From Bailinhaonella thermotolerans (GTDB lineage Bacteria; Actinomycetota; Actinomycetes; Streptosporangiales; Streptosporangiaceae), in contig NZ_QZEY01000009.1 of the NCBI RefSeq assembly GCF_003594875.1, positions 1 through 64,000 of the forward strand: a DNA stretch of 64,000 nt, in the 5' to 3' direction. Numbering within the stretch: the first letter of the stretch is position 1; every line of letters starts with the position of its first letter. The notes below the pieces were generated by a model that worked only from the letters and a program-made list of their open reading frames with translations, ran no database searches and was not told the origin of the DNA. This document shows, piece after piece, positions 36,278 to 43,878 of this stretch. Made by a program: the position numbers and the translations under genes.

Positions 36278-37000
36278 TCATTCCAGGTTCCGCAGGGCGG
36301 TCAGCTCCGCCTCGGTGGGAGGCTCGGTGACCGCCAGGCCGGGGACCGCCGAAAGGTCCCAGCCGGTCTTCTCGCGCGCCTCCTCCAGGGTGGCACCGGG
36401 GTGGAGCGCGGTCAGGCGGAGTTCGCGGGTCTCCGGGTCGGGCTCCAGGACCCCGAGGTCGGTGATCACCGTGAGCGGGCCGCGGATGACCGAGGTCACG
36501 AAGTCCACCCGCTCCACGAAGGAGCGCGGCGTCTGGCGCACGATCACGATCACCTCGCGGCAGGCCGAGGCGATCTCGGGCGCTCCGCCGGCGCCGGGGA
36601 GGCGGACCTCGGGATCGGCGTAGTCGCCGATGACCGTGGTGTTGACGCGGCCGTACCGGTCGATCTGGGCGGCGCCGAGGAAGCCGACCTCGATCCGGCC
36701 CGGCTGGAGCCAGTAGTTGAAGATCTCGGCGACGCCGACCACGGTGTCGGCGGTCTCGGCGAGGTTGCCGTCGCCGATCGACAGCGGCAGCCGGTCCGGC
36801 TTGGCCCCGATCGTGCCCGACTCGTAGATCAGCACCAGCTCCGGAGCGTGGGTGCGGCGGGCCAGGTTGGCGGCGGTGCTCGGCAGGCCGATGCCGACGA
36901 AGCAGGACCGGCCGTCGCGCAGCCGGCGGGCGGCGGTGACGGTCATCATCTCGTCGGGGGTCACCGGGCCGCCCGGGGTCAGGGGATTCTCGGCGCTCAC
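36278..37000 (-). CDS. pcaJ: 3-oxoadipate CoA-transferase beta subunit
   Basis: A 240-residue CoA-transferase beta chain. The catalytic Glu sits in LVLIYESGTIGA (about 61), and GVGEI-type GVAEIFNYWLQ and GFLGAAQIDRYGRVNTT are typical. It transfers CoA from succinyl-CoA to 3-oxoadipate. GTG at 37000 overlaps the end of pcaI by 4 bp. Confidence 0.92.
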   Translation of the reverse strand: MSAENPLTPGGPVTPDEMMTVTAARRLRDGRSCFVGIGLPSTAANLARRTHAPELVLIYESGTIGAKPDRLPLSIGDGNLAETADTVVGVAEIFNYWLQPGRIEVGFLGAAQIDRYGRVNTTVIGDYADPEVRLPGAGGAPEIASACREVIVIVRQTPRSFVERVDFVTSVIRGPLTVITDLGVLEPDPETRELRLTALHPGATLEEAREKTGWDLSAVPGLAVTEPPTEAELTALRNLE

Positions 37001-37797
37001 AGGACGTGCTCCCTCATCCAGGCGGTGAAGGCGTCGCGGTCGCGGCTGATCGCGTCCCAGGCGACGTAGAAGTCGTTGTCGCGGACGGTGTATCCCAGGC
37101 TGTACGACGGGTGCGAGCCGCGCGGCGCGTGGCTGACCAGGGAGATCGCCCACGAGGGCAGCACGATCGCGCCGCGCCGGTCGTCCAGCTCGTCCACGAC
37201 CTCCTCGACGGTCACCAGCGACCTGCGCGCGGCCAGCACGGCCTCCTTCTGCACGCCGGTGATGCCCCAGAGCTGCACGTTGCCCCGCCGGTCCGCGCGC
37301 TGGGCGTGCACGATCGACACGTCCGGGTTGAGCGCGGGCACCGCCGTCAGCTCCTCGCCGGTGAACGGGCAGGTGATCGGCTTGACCGTCTCCGTGTGCT
37401 CGGCCAGCCCGGTCCCGGCGTACCCCCGGAGCACGGCGAACGGCAGGCCCGACGCGCCCGCGACGTACCGGTTCACCATCCCGGCGTGGCTGTGCTCCTC
37501 GATCTCCAGCGGGCGCGGCCAGGAGTTCTGCACGGCGTCGCGGAAGCGGTGCAGCGAGCCCACCCCCGGGTTGCCGCCCCAGGAGAAGACCAGCTTGCGC
37601 GCGCACCCCATGCCGATGAGCTGGTCGTACACGAGGTCCGGCGTCATGCGGATCAGCGTCAGGTCACGCCGCCCCTGCCGGATGATCTCGTGCCCGGCCG
37701 CGAACGGGATGAGGTGGGTGAACCCCTCCAGGGCCACCGAGTCCCCGTCGCGCACCAGCTCCGCCACGGCGTCCGCCAGCGGAACCACCCGAGCCAC
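36997..37797 (-). CDS. pcaI: 3-oxoadipate CoA-transferase alpha subunit
   Basis: A 266-residue CoA-transferase alpha chain with LEGFTHLIPFAAGHE near 23-37, DLTLIRMTPDLVYDQLIG and the GNPGVGSLHRFR loop. It pairs with PcaJ. GTG at 37797 has GGAGGAGG five bases upstream. It is the first gene of the cluster and is divergent from the pseudokinase gene, so the promoter lies in 37798-38001. No pcaR/IclR-type regulator is adjacent. Confidence 0.92.
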   Translation of the reverse strand: MARVVPLADAVAELVRDGDSVALEGFTHLIPFAAGHEIIRQGRRDLTLIRMTPDLVYDQLIGMGCARKLVFSWGGNPGVGSLHRFRDAVQNSWPRPLEIEEHSHAGMVNRYVAGASGLPFAVLRGYAGTGLAEHTETVKPITCPFTGEELTAVPALNPDVSIVHAQRADRRGNVQLWGITGVQKEAVLAARRSLVTVEEVVDELDDRRGAIVLPSWAISLVSHAPRGSHPSYSLGYTVRDNDFYVAWDAISRDRDAFTAWMREHVL

Positions 37798-38001
37798 GCC
37801 GCCTCCTCCGTGTTCGCCTGTCGAACCGACGTTCTCTACGCGAACCTACTCAGCTCCGAGTGACGGGGTCAAGGACTCGGGGTGGTCACAAAGTCGGGGG
37901 ATTCTCCGGAAATCACGAGAATTGCGTCCTATAAAGGGGTCTGTGACCAGAACGCGACCGCGACGTGTTTCCGTGAGATCGTGGCGAACAGGAGTGTGAG
38001 C

Positions 38002-39396
38002 GTGAATCCGGGCATCGTCGGCTTCCAGGAGATCCGGGAGCTCGACCGGGGCGGTTCCGGCCGGGTGGTGATCGCCCGCCATCAGGACAGCGGCGCGCTC
38101 GTCGCGATCAAGCAGTTGCCCGCCGAGCTGATCACCGTCCCCCGGTTCCTGGGCGACGTCGAGAAGCGCGCCCGGCTGCTCGCCTCGGTCGAGGACCCGC
38201 ACGTCGTCCGCGTCCGCGGTTTCGTACGGCATGAGCGCGGCGCGGCGCTGGTCATGGAGCTGGTCCAGGGCGTGTCCCTGCGCACGGTGCTCTCCGCGCG
38301 CGGCCCCCTCGGCCCCGAGGCGGCGGTCGTGCTGCTCGGCCAGGTGCTGCGCGGCCTGGGCGCCGCCGGCGACGCCGGGCTGCCGCACCCCTCGCTGACG
38401 CCGGGCAAGATCCTGCTCGACTCGCGCGGCACGGTCCGGCTCAGCGGGTTCTGCCTGGACGTGCCGTCCCTGGAGCGCAACCCCTACACCGCGCCCGAGC
38501 AGTGGGCCGAGCGGCCGGTCACCCTCCAGACCTCGATGTACGCCGCCGCGGCCGTCTTCTTCGAGTGCCTCACGGGCGCCCCGCCGTACGTCGGGGACGA
38601 CCCGCGCGGGCGGCACGAGCGGGCCCCGATCCCGGTGGAGCGGGTGCCGGCGGAGCTGCGGCCGGCGGTCCGGCGCGGCCTGGCGAAGGAGCCCTCGGCC
38701 CGCCCCGCGGACCCCGAGGTGTACCTCGCGGAGCTGGAGGACCTGGCGGACCTGCACCTCGGGGCCGACTGGCGGCGGGTGGGCGCGGCGGAGCTGGGCA
38801 TCCGCGCGACGCTCCAGGCCACCGAGTTCCCCCGGGCGCTGCTGGCCGGCCGCGAGACGATCATCGGTCCGCTCCGCAACGCGGCCCTGCGCGTGCTGGC
38901 CGTGGCGTCGGCGACCGCCGTGGCCTTCTACGGCGGGAGCGCCCTGGCGGAGCGCACGGGCGCCGAGGCCCGCCCGGTTGCCACCGCCCCGGGTGACACC
39001 ACGACGGTCGTCCCCCTCTCCGCGACCGGCACCCCGGTGACCGCCCCGGCCTCGCCCAGGACGCCGAGGCCGGCCCCGGCGGGGGCCACCACCGGCGCCC
39101 CGGCCTCCCCGCCCCGCTCCTTCGCCGACCGCCCGGCGGACCCGGCCCGCGCCGCCGCCCCCACCGCCAGGCCCAAGCCCACCGGCAAGCCCACCGGCCG
39201 GCCCAAGCCCTCGCAGAACCCCAAGCCCTCGGAGACCCCCAAGCCCAGCGAGAGCCCCAAGCCCTCCGAGTCCCCGAAGCCGGACGAATCCCCCAAGCCG
39301 GACGACTCTCCGAAGCCGAGCGACCCGCCCAAGCCGGACGACTCCCCCAAGCCCGAGCCCAGCGACGCCCCCAACCCCGCCCCCACCGAGAGCTGA
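38002..39396 (+). CDS. Protein-kinase-like protein without catalytic residues (pseudokinase)
   Basis: A 464-residue single-pass protein. Residues 8-270 have a Ser/Thr-kinase fold: a Gly loop RGGSGRV, Lys37 in VAIK, and YTAPEQW for the APE motif. But the HRD-K-N loop reads HPSLTPGKI (129-137) and the DFG motif reads GFC (149-151), so the catalytic base, metal Asp and Asn are lost. One membrane helix follows near 295-315, then an outside Pro/Ala linker and about ten PKPSE/PKPDD repeats. GTG 38002 has AGGAG seven bases upstream. A scaffold or ligand-sensing role is inferred. Confidence 0.85.
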   Translation: MNPGIVGFQEIRELDRGGSGRVVIARHQDSGALVAIKQLPAELITVPRFLGDVEKRARLLASVEDPHVVRVRGFVRHERGAALVMELVQGVSLRTVLSARGPLGPEAAVVLLGQVLRGLGAAGDAGLPHPSLTPGKILLDSRGTVRLSGFCLDVPSLERNPYTAPEQWAERPVTLQTSMYAAAAVFFECLTGAPPYVGDDPRGRHERAPIPVERVPAELRPAVRRGLAKEPSARPADPEVYLAELEDLADLHLGADWRRVGAAELGIRATLQATEFPRALLAGRETIIGPLRNAALRVLAVASATAVAFYGGSALAERTGAEARPVATAPGDTTTVVPLSATGTPVTAPASPRTPRPAPAGATTGAPASPPRSFADRPADPARAAAPTARPKPTGKPTGRPKPSQNPKPSETPKPSESPKPSESPKPDESPKPDDSPKPSDPPKPDDSPKPEPSDAPNPAPTES

Positions 39397-39618
39397 CCGC
39401 GCCGGCCCCGCCCGCGCCGGCCCGCGGCCCGCCGACCCCTACACCACCCCCGCGCCCCCGCCCACCTGCGACGGAAGAGCCGTCGCGGGGAGGGGTCGAG
39501 GGTAGGGGGTACTGCTGGGGTAGATGGGAGATGGCTCTGCGAGGTGACGTGCTGAGCTGGGCTGATGCGTACCGTTCCGGTCCATAGAGGCCTTGTCGGA
39601 CTTCAGGACGGAGCGAAA

Positions 39619-40668
39619 GTGCGGGAACAGACAGCGGTGATCGGGACTCGCCGGGGGAGCGACTTCGCGGAGCTCTCCCAGCGCATCAAGCGGGCCGGGC
39701 TGCTGGAACGACGACCGGGGTACCACCTCGCCCGGGCCGTGTTCGTGCTGGTGATGTTCGTCGGCGGCTGGGCGGCGTTCTTCGTCGTCGGCGACTCGTG
39801 GTGGACGCTCGCCGTGGCGGTCGTGCTGGCGTACGCGTTCGCGCAGGCGGCGTTCCTCGGGCACGACATCGGGCACCGGCAGGTCTTCAAGTCGCGGCGC
39901 ACGGCCGAGAACGCCGGCCTCCTGGGCAACATCGGCATCGGCCTCGGCTACGGCTGGTGGATGGACAAGCACAACCGGCACCACGCCAACCCCAACCACG
40001 AGGAGCGCGACCCCGACGTGGCGCCCGGCGTGCTCGTCTGGACCCGCGGCCAGGCCCGCGGCCAGGGCGGGCGCGGCGTGGTCGGCTTCATCAACCGCCA
40101 CCAGGCCCCGCTGTTCTTCCCGCTGTGCCTCCTGGAGGGGCTCAACCTGCACCTCGGCGCCATGCAGGCGCTGTTCAGGGGCGTCGTGCGGCGCCCGCTG
40201 CTGGAGGGCGGCCTCCTGGTCGGCCACTTCGTGACGTACGTCGGGGCGCTGGCCCTGGTGCTGCCCCCGGGCAAGGCGCTGGCGTTCGCGGCCGTGAACA
40301 AGGGCCTGTGGGGGCTCTACATGGGCTCGGTGTTCGCGCCCAACCACAAGGGCATGAAGATGGTCGGCCCCGAGGAGGAGCTGGACTTCCTGCGCCGCCA
40401 GGTGCTCACCTCGCGCAACGTCCGCGGCGGGCGCCTGACCGACCACCTCATGGGCGGCCTCAACTACCAGGTCGAGCACCACCTCTTCCCGAGCATGCCG
40501 AGCGGCAACCTGCACCGGGCCCAGCCCATCGTGCGCGCCTACTGCGAGGAGGTCGGCGTGCCGTACACCGAGACGAGCCTGACCGAGTCGTACCGCGAGA
40601 TGCTGCGGCACCTCCACGACGCCGGGACGGACCTGCGGGCCGGGACGGACCTGCGAGCGGCCGCCTGA
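39619..40668 (+). CDS. Membrane fatty-acid desaturase
   Basis: A 349-residue integral diiron desaturase with the three His boxes: HDIGHRQ (about 83), HNRHHANPN (about 119-127) and YQVEHHLFP (about 290). It has four membrane helices in the usual arrangement. It resembles actinobacterial DesA3-type acyl-lipid or acyl-CoA desaturases, which need an electron donor. GTG 39619 has GGAG five bases upstream. It is a lead gene for the EF-hand and GyrI-like genes, but the 94-bp gap makes an operon uncertain. Confidence 0.92.
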   Translation: MREQTAVIGTRRGSDFAELSQRIKRAGLLERRPGYHLARAVFVLVMFVGGWAAFFVVGDSWWTLAVAVVLAYAFAQAAFLGHDIGHRQVFKSRRTAENAGLLGNIGIGLGYGWWMDKHNRHHANPNHEERDPDVAPGVLVWTRGQARGQGGRGVVGFINRHQAPLFFPLCLLEGLNLHLGAMQALFRGVVRRPLLEGGLLVGHFVTYVGALALVLPPGKALAFAAVNKGLWGLYMGSVFAPNHKGMKMVGPEEELDFLRRQVLTSRNVRGGRLTDHLMGGLNYQVEHHLFPSMPSGNLHRAQPIVRAYCEEVGVPYTETSLTESYREMLRHLHDAGTDLRAGTDLRAAA

Positions 40669-40762
40669 CCGACCTCCTTAACCCTGCCCGACCCCTTACG
40701 GATATTGTTCTCCCGGCTGATTTCGCGTCGGCCGGGAGCCCGGCCCGAGCGAGGGGGAGACG

Positions 40763-41002
40763 ATGGCGGACACGAACGAGTACGCGGCGACCTTCCAGTT
40801 GGTCGACACCGACGGCGACGGACGGATCTCCGCCGAGGAGATGCAGCGGCTGATGGCCGCCCTCGGCCTGGAGTTCAGCGTCGCCGCCGCCCTGGAGGCG
40901 GTGGCGAGCATCGACCGGAACGGCGACGGGCGGATCTCCCTCGACGAGTTCGCGACGTTCATGTCCAAGGCCCAGTACCGCGGCCGGCACGCTCAGGGTT
41001 AG
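40763..41002 (+). CDS. Small two-EF-hand calcium-binding protein
   Basis: A 79-residue protein with two canonical EF-hands: DTDGDGRISAEE (about 16-27) and DRNGDGRISLDE (about 52-63). All calcium-ligating positions are filled. AGGGGGAG precedes the ATG. It resembles small actinobacterial calmodulin-like proteins (CalA/calerythrin type), possibly a calcium buffer or sensor. The next gene starts 26 bp later. Confidence 0.9.
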   Translation: MADTNEYAATFQLVDTDGDGRISAEEMQRLMAALGLEFSVAAALEAVASIDRNGDGRISLDEFATFMSKAQYRGRHAQG

Positions 41003-41028
41003 TCACAGGGTTCAGTAAGGAGATCACG

Positions 41029-41484
41029 TTGCTCGTCCTCGACCGTGCGGAGTTCTTCGTCGTCGGCTACGCCGTGCGCACCTCGAACGCCGCGGAGGCC
41101 GACCCGGCCCGCGCCCTGCTCCCCGCCCTGTGGGGGCGCGCGTCCCAACCAGGCGCGTTCGCGCACGTGCCGGGCCGGATGGACGAGAACCTGTACGCCG
41201 TGCTGACGGACTACGAGAGCGACCACCGCGGGGCCTACACCCAGATCGTCGGAGTCGCGGTCACCTCGCCCGCCGCGATCCCGGAGAACCTGGTCGCGGT
41301 CCGCGTCCCGGCGGCGCGCTGCCTGCGCCTCTCGGCCCGCGGCCCCATGCCGCAGGCGCTGCTCGACACCTGGGCCGAGGTCTGGAAGCACACCGAGTCG
41401 GGCGGCTCGCCCGCCCGCTCCTTCACCACCGACGTGGAGATCCACCACGAGGAGGGCGCGGACCTCTACCTCGCCATCCGCTGA
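41029..41484 (+). CDS. GyrI-like / effector-binding-domain protein
   Basis: A 151-residue stand-alone effector-binding domain of the GyrI/SOUL-like fold, with VLDRAEFFVVGYAVRTSN at the start, the GRMDENLYAVLTDYES centre and a closing EIHHEEGADLYLAIR. The domain is known in drug-binding transcription regulators and in gyrase-inhibitor-type proteins. A TTG start at 41029 is strongly supported by AAGGAG six bases upstream; a start further up would overlap the EF-hand gene. It is probably co-transcribed with the EF-hand gene. Confidence 0.8.
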   Translation: MLVLDRAEFFVVGYAVRTSNAAEADPARALLPALWGRASQPGAFAHVPGRMDENLYAVLTDYESDHRGAYTQIVGVAVTSPAAIPENLVAVRVPAARCLRLSARGPMPQALLDTWAEVWKHTESGGSPARSFTTDVEIHHEEGADLYLAIR

Positions 41485-41518
41485 CCCTCCGGTACGGCGG
41501 GGCGCGCGGCGGCGGAGG

Positions 41519-42100
41519 TCAGCGGGCGGCCGGGCGGCGTGCGGGGCGGTCGTAGCGGTAGAAGCCGGCCAGGCCCTTGACCGCGGTGATGGGGTCCACG
41601 CGGACTACGGTCCCGGTCTTCAGGGCGTTGATCATGCGGCCGCCGCCGATGTAGACGCCGACGTGGTGGGTACGGCGGCGCGGGGTGACCTGGCCGTAGA
41701 AGACGAGGTCGCCGGGCACCGCCTCGTCCGCCGGGACCCGCCGGAGCCGGGCGAGGTGGTCGTTGGTGTTGCCCGGCCCGAGCACGTCCCGGCCGTGGGC
41801 GAGGTGGTAGACCCAGCGCGTGAGACCCGAGCAGTCCAGCCCGCGCGTCCGCTCCGCCGGGCAGGGCCGGATGGAGCCCCGGTACCCCCGGCAGGTCCCG
41901 GTGGAGGGCCCGGGGGCCTTGGCGTGGCCGCCGCCCCAGGAGTACGGGATGTCGCGCCCGTCCCAGTCCGCGGGTTCGACCCGGCCGGTGAGGACCGCGT
42001 GCGCGAAGGCCACCACCCGGTCCTGCGTGGACTCCCGAAGCGGCGCCGACGCCACCACGACCAGCGCGACCCCCGCCAGGATCCCCGTGAGCGCCCTCAT
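41519..42100 (-). CDS. NlpC/P60 wall hydrolase
   Basis: A 193-residue protein with an N-terminal hydrophobic segment (RALTGILAGVALVVVASAP) acting as signal peptide or anchor, and an NlpC/P60 domain from about 75. It has LDCSGLTRWVY with the catalytic Cys, HHVGVYIGGG with His and a later polar third residue. It is convergent with the GyrI-like gene (34-bp gap). The domain contains an extra loop GTCRGYRGSIRPCP with two Cys that could form a disulphide outside the cell. ATG at 42100 has GGGGGTG upstream. Confidence 0.9.
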   Translation of the reverse strand: MRALTGILAGVALVVVASAPLRESTQDRVVAFAHAVLTGRVEPADWDGRDIPYSWGGGHAKAPGPSTGTCRGYRGSIRPCPAERTRGLDCSGLTRWVYHLAHGRDVLGPGNTNDHLARLRRVPADEAVPGDLVFYGQVTPRRRTHHVGVYIGGGRMINALKTGTVVRVDPITAVKGLAGFYRYDRPARRPAAR

Positions 42101-42223
42101 GATCCGCACCCCCTGAGGCGCGATCCTCTCACCGAATCCCACCCTATGGACCGCTCCGCCCGAAAATGCCCCCCCGCCGTCCCTCCCCCTCCCCTCGCGG
42201 GGAGGGACCTGGCGGGGCGGGGA

Positions 42224-42976
42224 TCAGGCGGTGGCGGCGCCGTCCATGACCAGGTCGTGGCCGACGGTGTAGGCCGAGTCGGGGCCGGCCAGCCAGAGGA
42301 TGCCGGCGGCGGCCTCCTCCAGGGTGCCCACGCGGCCGATCGGGGACTCGTCCTTCATGCGGGCCACGCGCTCGGCCTCGCTCTCGCCCGGGTAGAGGGA
42401 CATGGCGGTGGCGTGCGGGCCGGGGCTGACGGCGTTGACGCGGACGTTCTCGGAGATGTACTCCAGGGCGGCCGCGCGGGTGAGGGCGCTGACGGCGGCC
42501 TTGGAGGCGGCGTAGGCCCCGAGGCCGGGGAGCCTGCGGTGGGCGCCGATGTTCGAGGAGACGTTGACGATGGTGCCGCCGCCGTTCCGGCGCATGTGGG
42601 CGATCTCGTACTTCATGGCCAGCATCACGCCGGTGACGTTGACCTCGAAGGTGCGGGCCCAGTCGGCCTCGTCGATCTCGTGGACCCGCCCGGCGGTGAA
42701 GATCCCGGCGTTGTTGACTGCCACGTGCAGGCCGCCGTGACGGGCGACGGTCTCGGCGACCAGCCGCTCCATGTCGGCCGCCCGGGTCACGTCGGCGGTG
42801 ATCGCGTCGGCCCGGCCGCCCTCCTCCGCGATCAGCGCGACGGTCTCGTCCAGGGCCTCGCGCCGGCGGCCCGCCACGACGACGGTCGCGCCTTCCCGCG
42901 CGAGCGCCCGCGCGGTGGCCTGCCCGATGCCCGACCCCGCCCCGGTGACCAGCGCGACCTTTCCGGTGAACCGCAT
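42224..42976 (-). CDS. SDR-family oxidoreductase under a TetR-type operator
   Basis: A 250-residue classical SDR with TGAGSGIG (12-19), NNAG (about 89), Ser in NVSSNIGA and YAASKAA for the catalytic Tyr and Lys. Closely similar enzymes are called glucose 1-dehydrogenase or 3-oxoacyl reductase-like; the substrate is not known. AAGGAG lies before the ATG. One arm of a perfect 25-bp inverted repeat ends 18 bp upstream and probably carries the operator. The divergent regulator gene seems to be decayed. Confidence 0.9.
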   Translation of the reverse strand: MRFTGKVALVTGAGSGIGQATARALAREGATVVVAGRRREALDETVALIAEEGGRADAITADVTRAADMERLVAETVARHGGLHVAVNNAGIFTAGRVHEIDEADWARTFEVNVTGVMLAMKYEIAHMRRNGGGTIVNVSSNIGAHRRLPGLGAYAASKAAVSALTRAAALEYISENVRVNAVSPGPHATAMSLYPGESEAERVARMKDESPIGRVGTLEEAAAGILWLAGPDSAYTVGHDLVMDGAATA

Positions 42977-42994
42977 CTTCCCGCTCCTTCGCCT

Positions 42995-43085
42995 CTTATT
43001 TGACCGATCGTTCTAGATAGAGCCGCGGCGAGTCCCGCGCCTCATGACGGACCCTAGCCGTATCTAGAACGATCGGTCAAATAAG
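42995..43085. repeat. Perfect 25-bp inverted repeat with TetR-type operators
   Basis: Arms 42995-43019 and 43061-43085 are exact reverse complements, 41 nt apart. Each contains GAMCGATCGKTC, a near-palindrome of the TetR operator type, plus TCTAGA. The left arm faces the SDR gene (minus strand), the right arm faces the 43086 stub. Together they form a mirror-image divergent promoter. Confidence 0.85.
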
Positions 43086-43139
43086 GTGGCGCGCCGCCCG
43101 GGGATCCGGCCCGGCGGGAGCCGTACGAGAAGGGGGTGA
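43086..43139 (+). pseudogene. Stub of a TetR-family repressor gene
   Basis: A GTG directly after the right operator arm starts 17 codons (VARRPGIRPGGSRTRRG) then TGA. RRPG-x-RPGGS-x-TR is the common N-terminal start of actinobacterial TetR regulators, just before the HTH. The rest of the gene is missing; ung's terminator begins within its last bases. The reading fits a regulator whose body was deleted, but only 17 residues support it. Confidence 0.5.
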
Positions 43140-43172
43140 AAAGGAAGAAGGCGCGGGAACGGGTCCCGCGCC
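43135..43172 (-). terminator. Intrinsic terminator of ung
   Basis: On the minus strand GGCGCGGGA pairs with TCCCGCGCC (9 bp, 5-nt loop) and is followed by TTCTTCCTTTT, one of the few classical T-tailed terminators in this window. Confidence 0.8.
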
Positions 43173-43189
43173 TGCGCTGGTCCGGGGGG

Positions 43190-43867
43190 TTACGGGAGGC
43201 GCCAGTCGATGGGGTCGGCGCCCTGCTGGGCCAGGAGCTCGTTGGTGCGGCTGAAGGGGCGGGAGCCGAAGAAGCCGGAACGGGCCGACAGGGGGCTCGG
43301 GTGGGCGGACTCGATACAGGGGACGGGCTTGAGGAGGGGGGCGAGGTTGCGGGCGTTGCGGCCCCAGAGGATGGCGACCATCGGGCGGCCGCGCGCGGCG
43401 AGGGCGCGGATGGCCTGCTCGGTGATCTCCTCCCAGCCCTTGCCCTGGTGCGAGTTGGGCTTGCCGGGCATGACCGTGAGCGCCCTGTTGAGGAGGAGGA
43501 CGCCGCGCTCGGCCCACGGGGTGAGGTCGCCGTTGGAGGGCATCGGGTAGCCCAGGTCGGCGACGTACTCCTTGTAGATGTTGACCAGGCTCGGCGGCAG
43601 CGGGCGCACGTCGGGGGCGACCGAGAAGCTCAGGCCGACCGCGTGGCCGGGGGTCGGATAGGGGTCCTGGCCGACGATCAGGACCCGGACGTCGTCGAAG
43701 GGCTGCTTGAACGCGCGAAGGACGTTCTCGCCCGCGGGGAGGTAGGACCGCTGGGCGGCGAGTTCCGCCCGGAGGAAGTCGCCCATCGCGGCGATCTTGT
43801 CCGCGACCGGGTCGAGGGCCTTGGCCCAGCCTTCTTCGACGATTTCATGGAGAGGTCGTGCCGCCAT
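43190..43867 (-). CDS. ung: Uracil-DNA glycosylase
   Basis: A 225-residue family-1 UDG that removes uracil from DNA. The water-activating Asp lies in [17 protein letters not shown] (about 66-82), the uracil-binding Asn in LLLNRALTV, and the leucine-loop His in [10 protein letters not shown] (about 190). Length matches the family. The ribosome-binding site is weak. It ends before a strong terminator and is followed by the decayed tetR region. Confidence 0.95.
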   Translation of the reverse strand: MAARPLHEIVEEGWAKALDPVADKIAAMGDFLRAELAAQRSYLPAGENVLRAFKQPFDDVRVLIVGQDPYPTPGHAVGLSFSVAPDVRPLPPSLVNIYKEYVADLGYPMPSNGDLTPWAERGVLLLNRALTVMPGKPNSHQGKGWEEITEQAIRALAARGRPMVAILWGRNARNLAPLLKPVPCIESAHPSPLSARSGFFGSRPFSRTNELLAQQGADPIDWRLP

Positions 43868-43878
43868 GGGCGCTCACT

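Noticed and set aside
43061-43085. Transposon terminal inverted repeats
   Set aside because: Arms are only 41 bp apart, no transposase and no target-site duplication; operator-like content explains them better.
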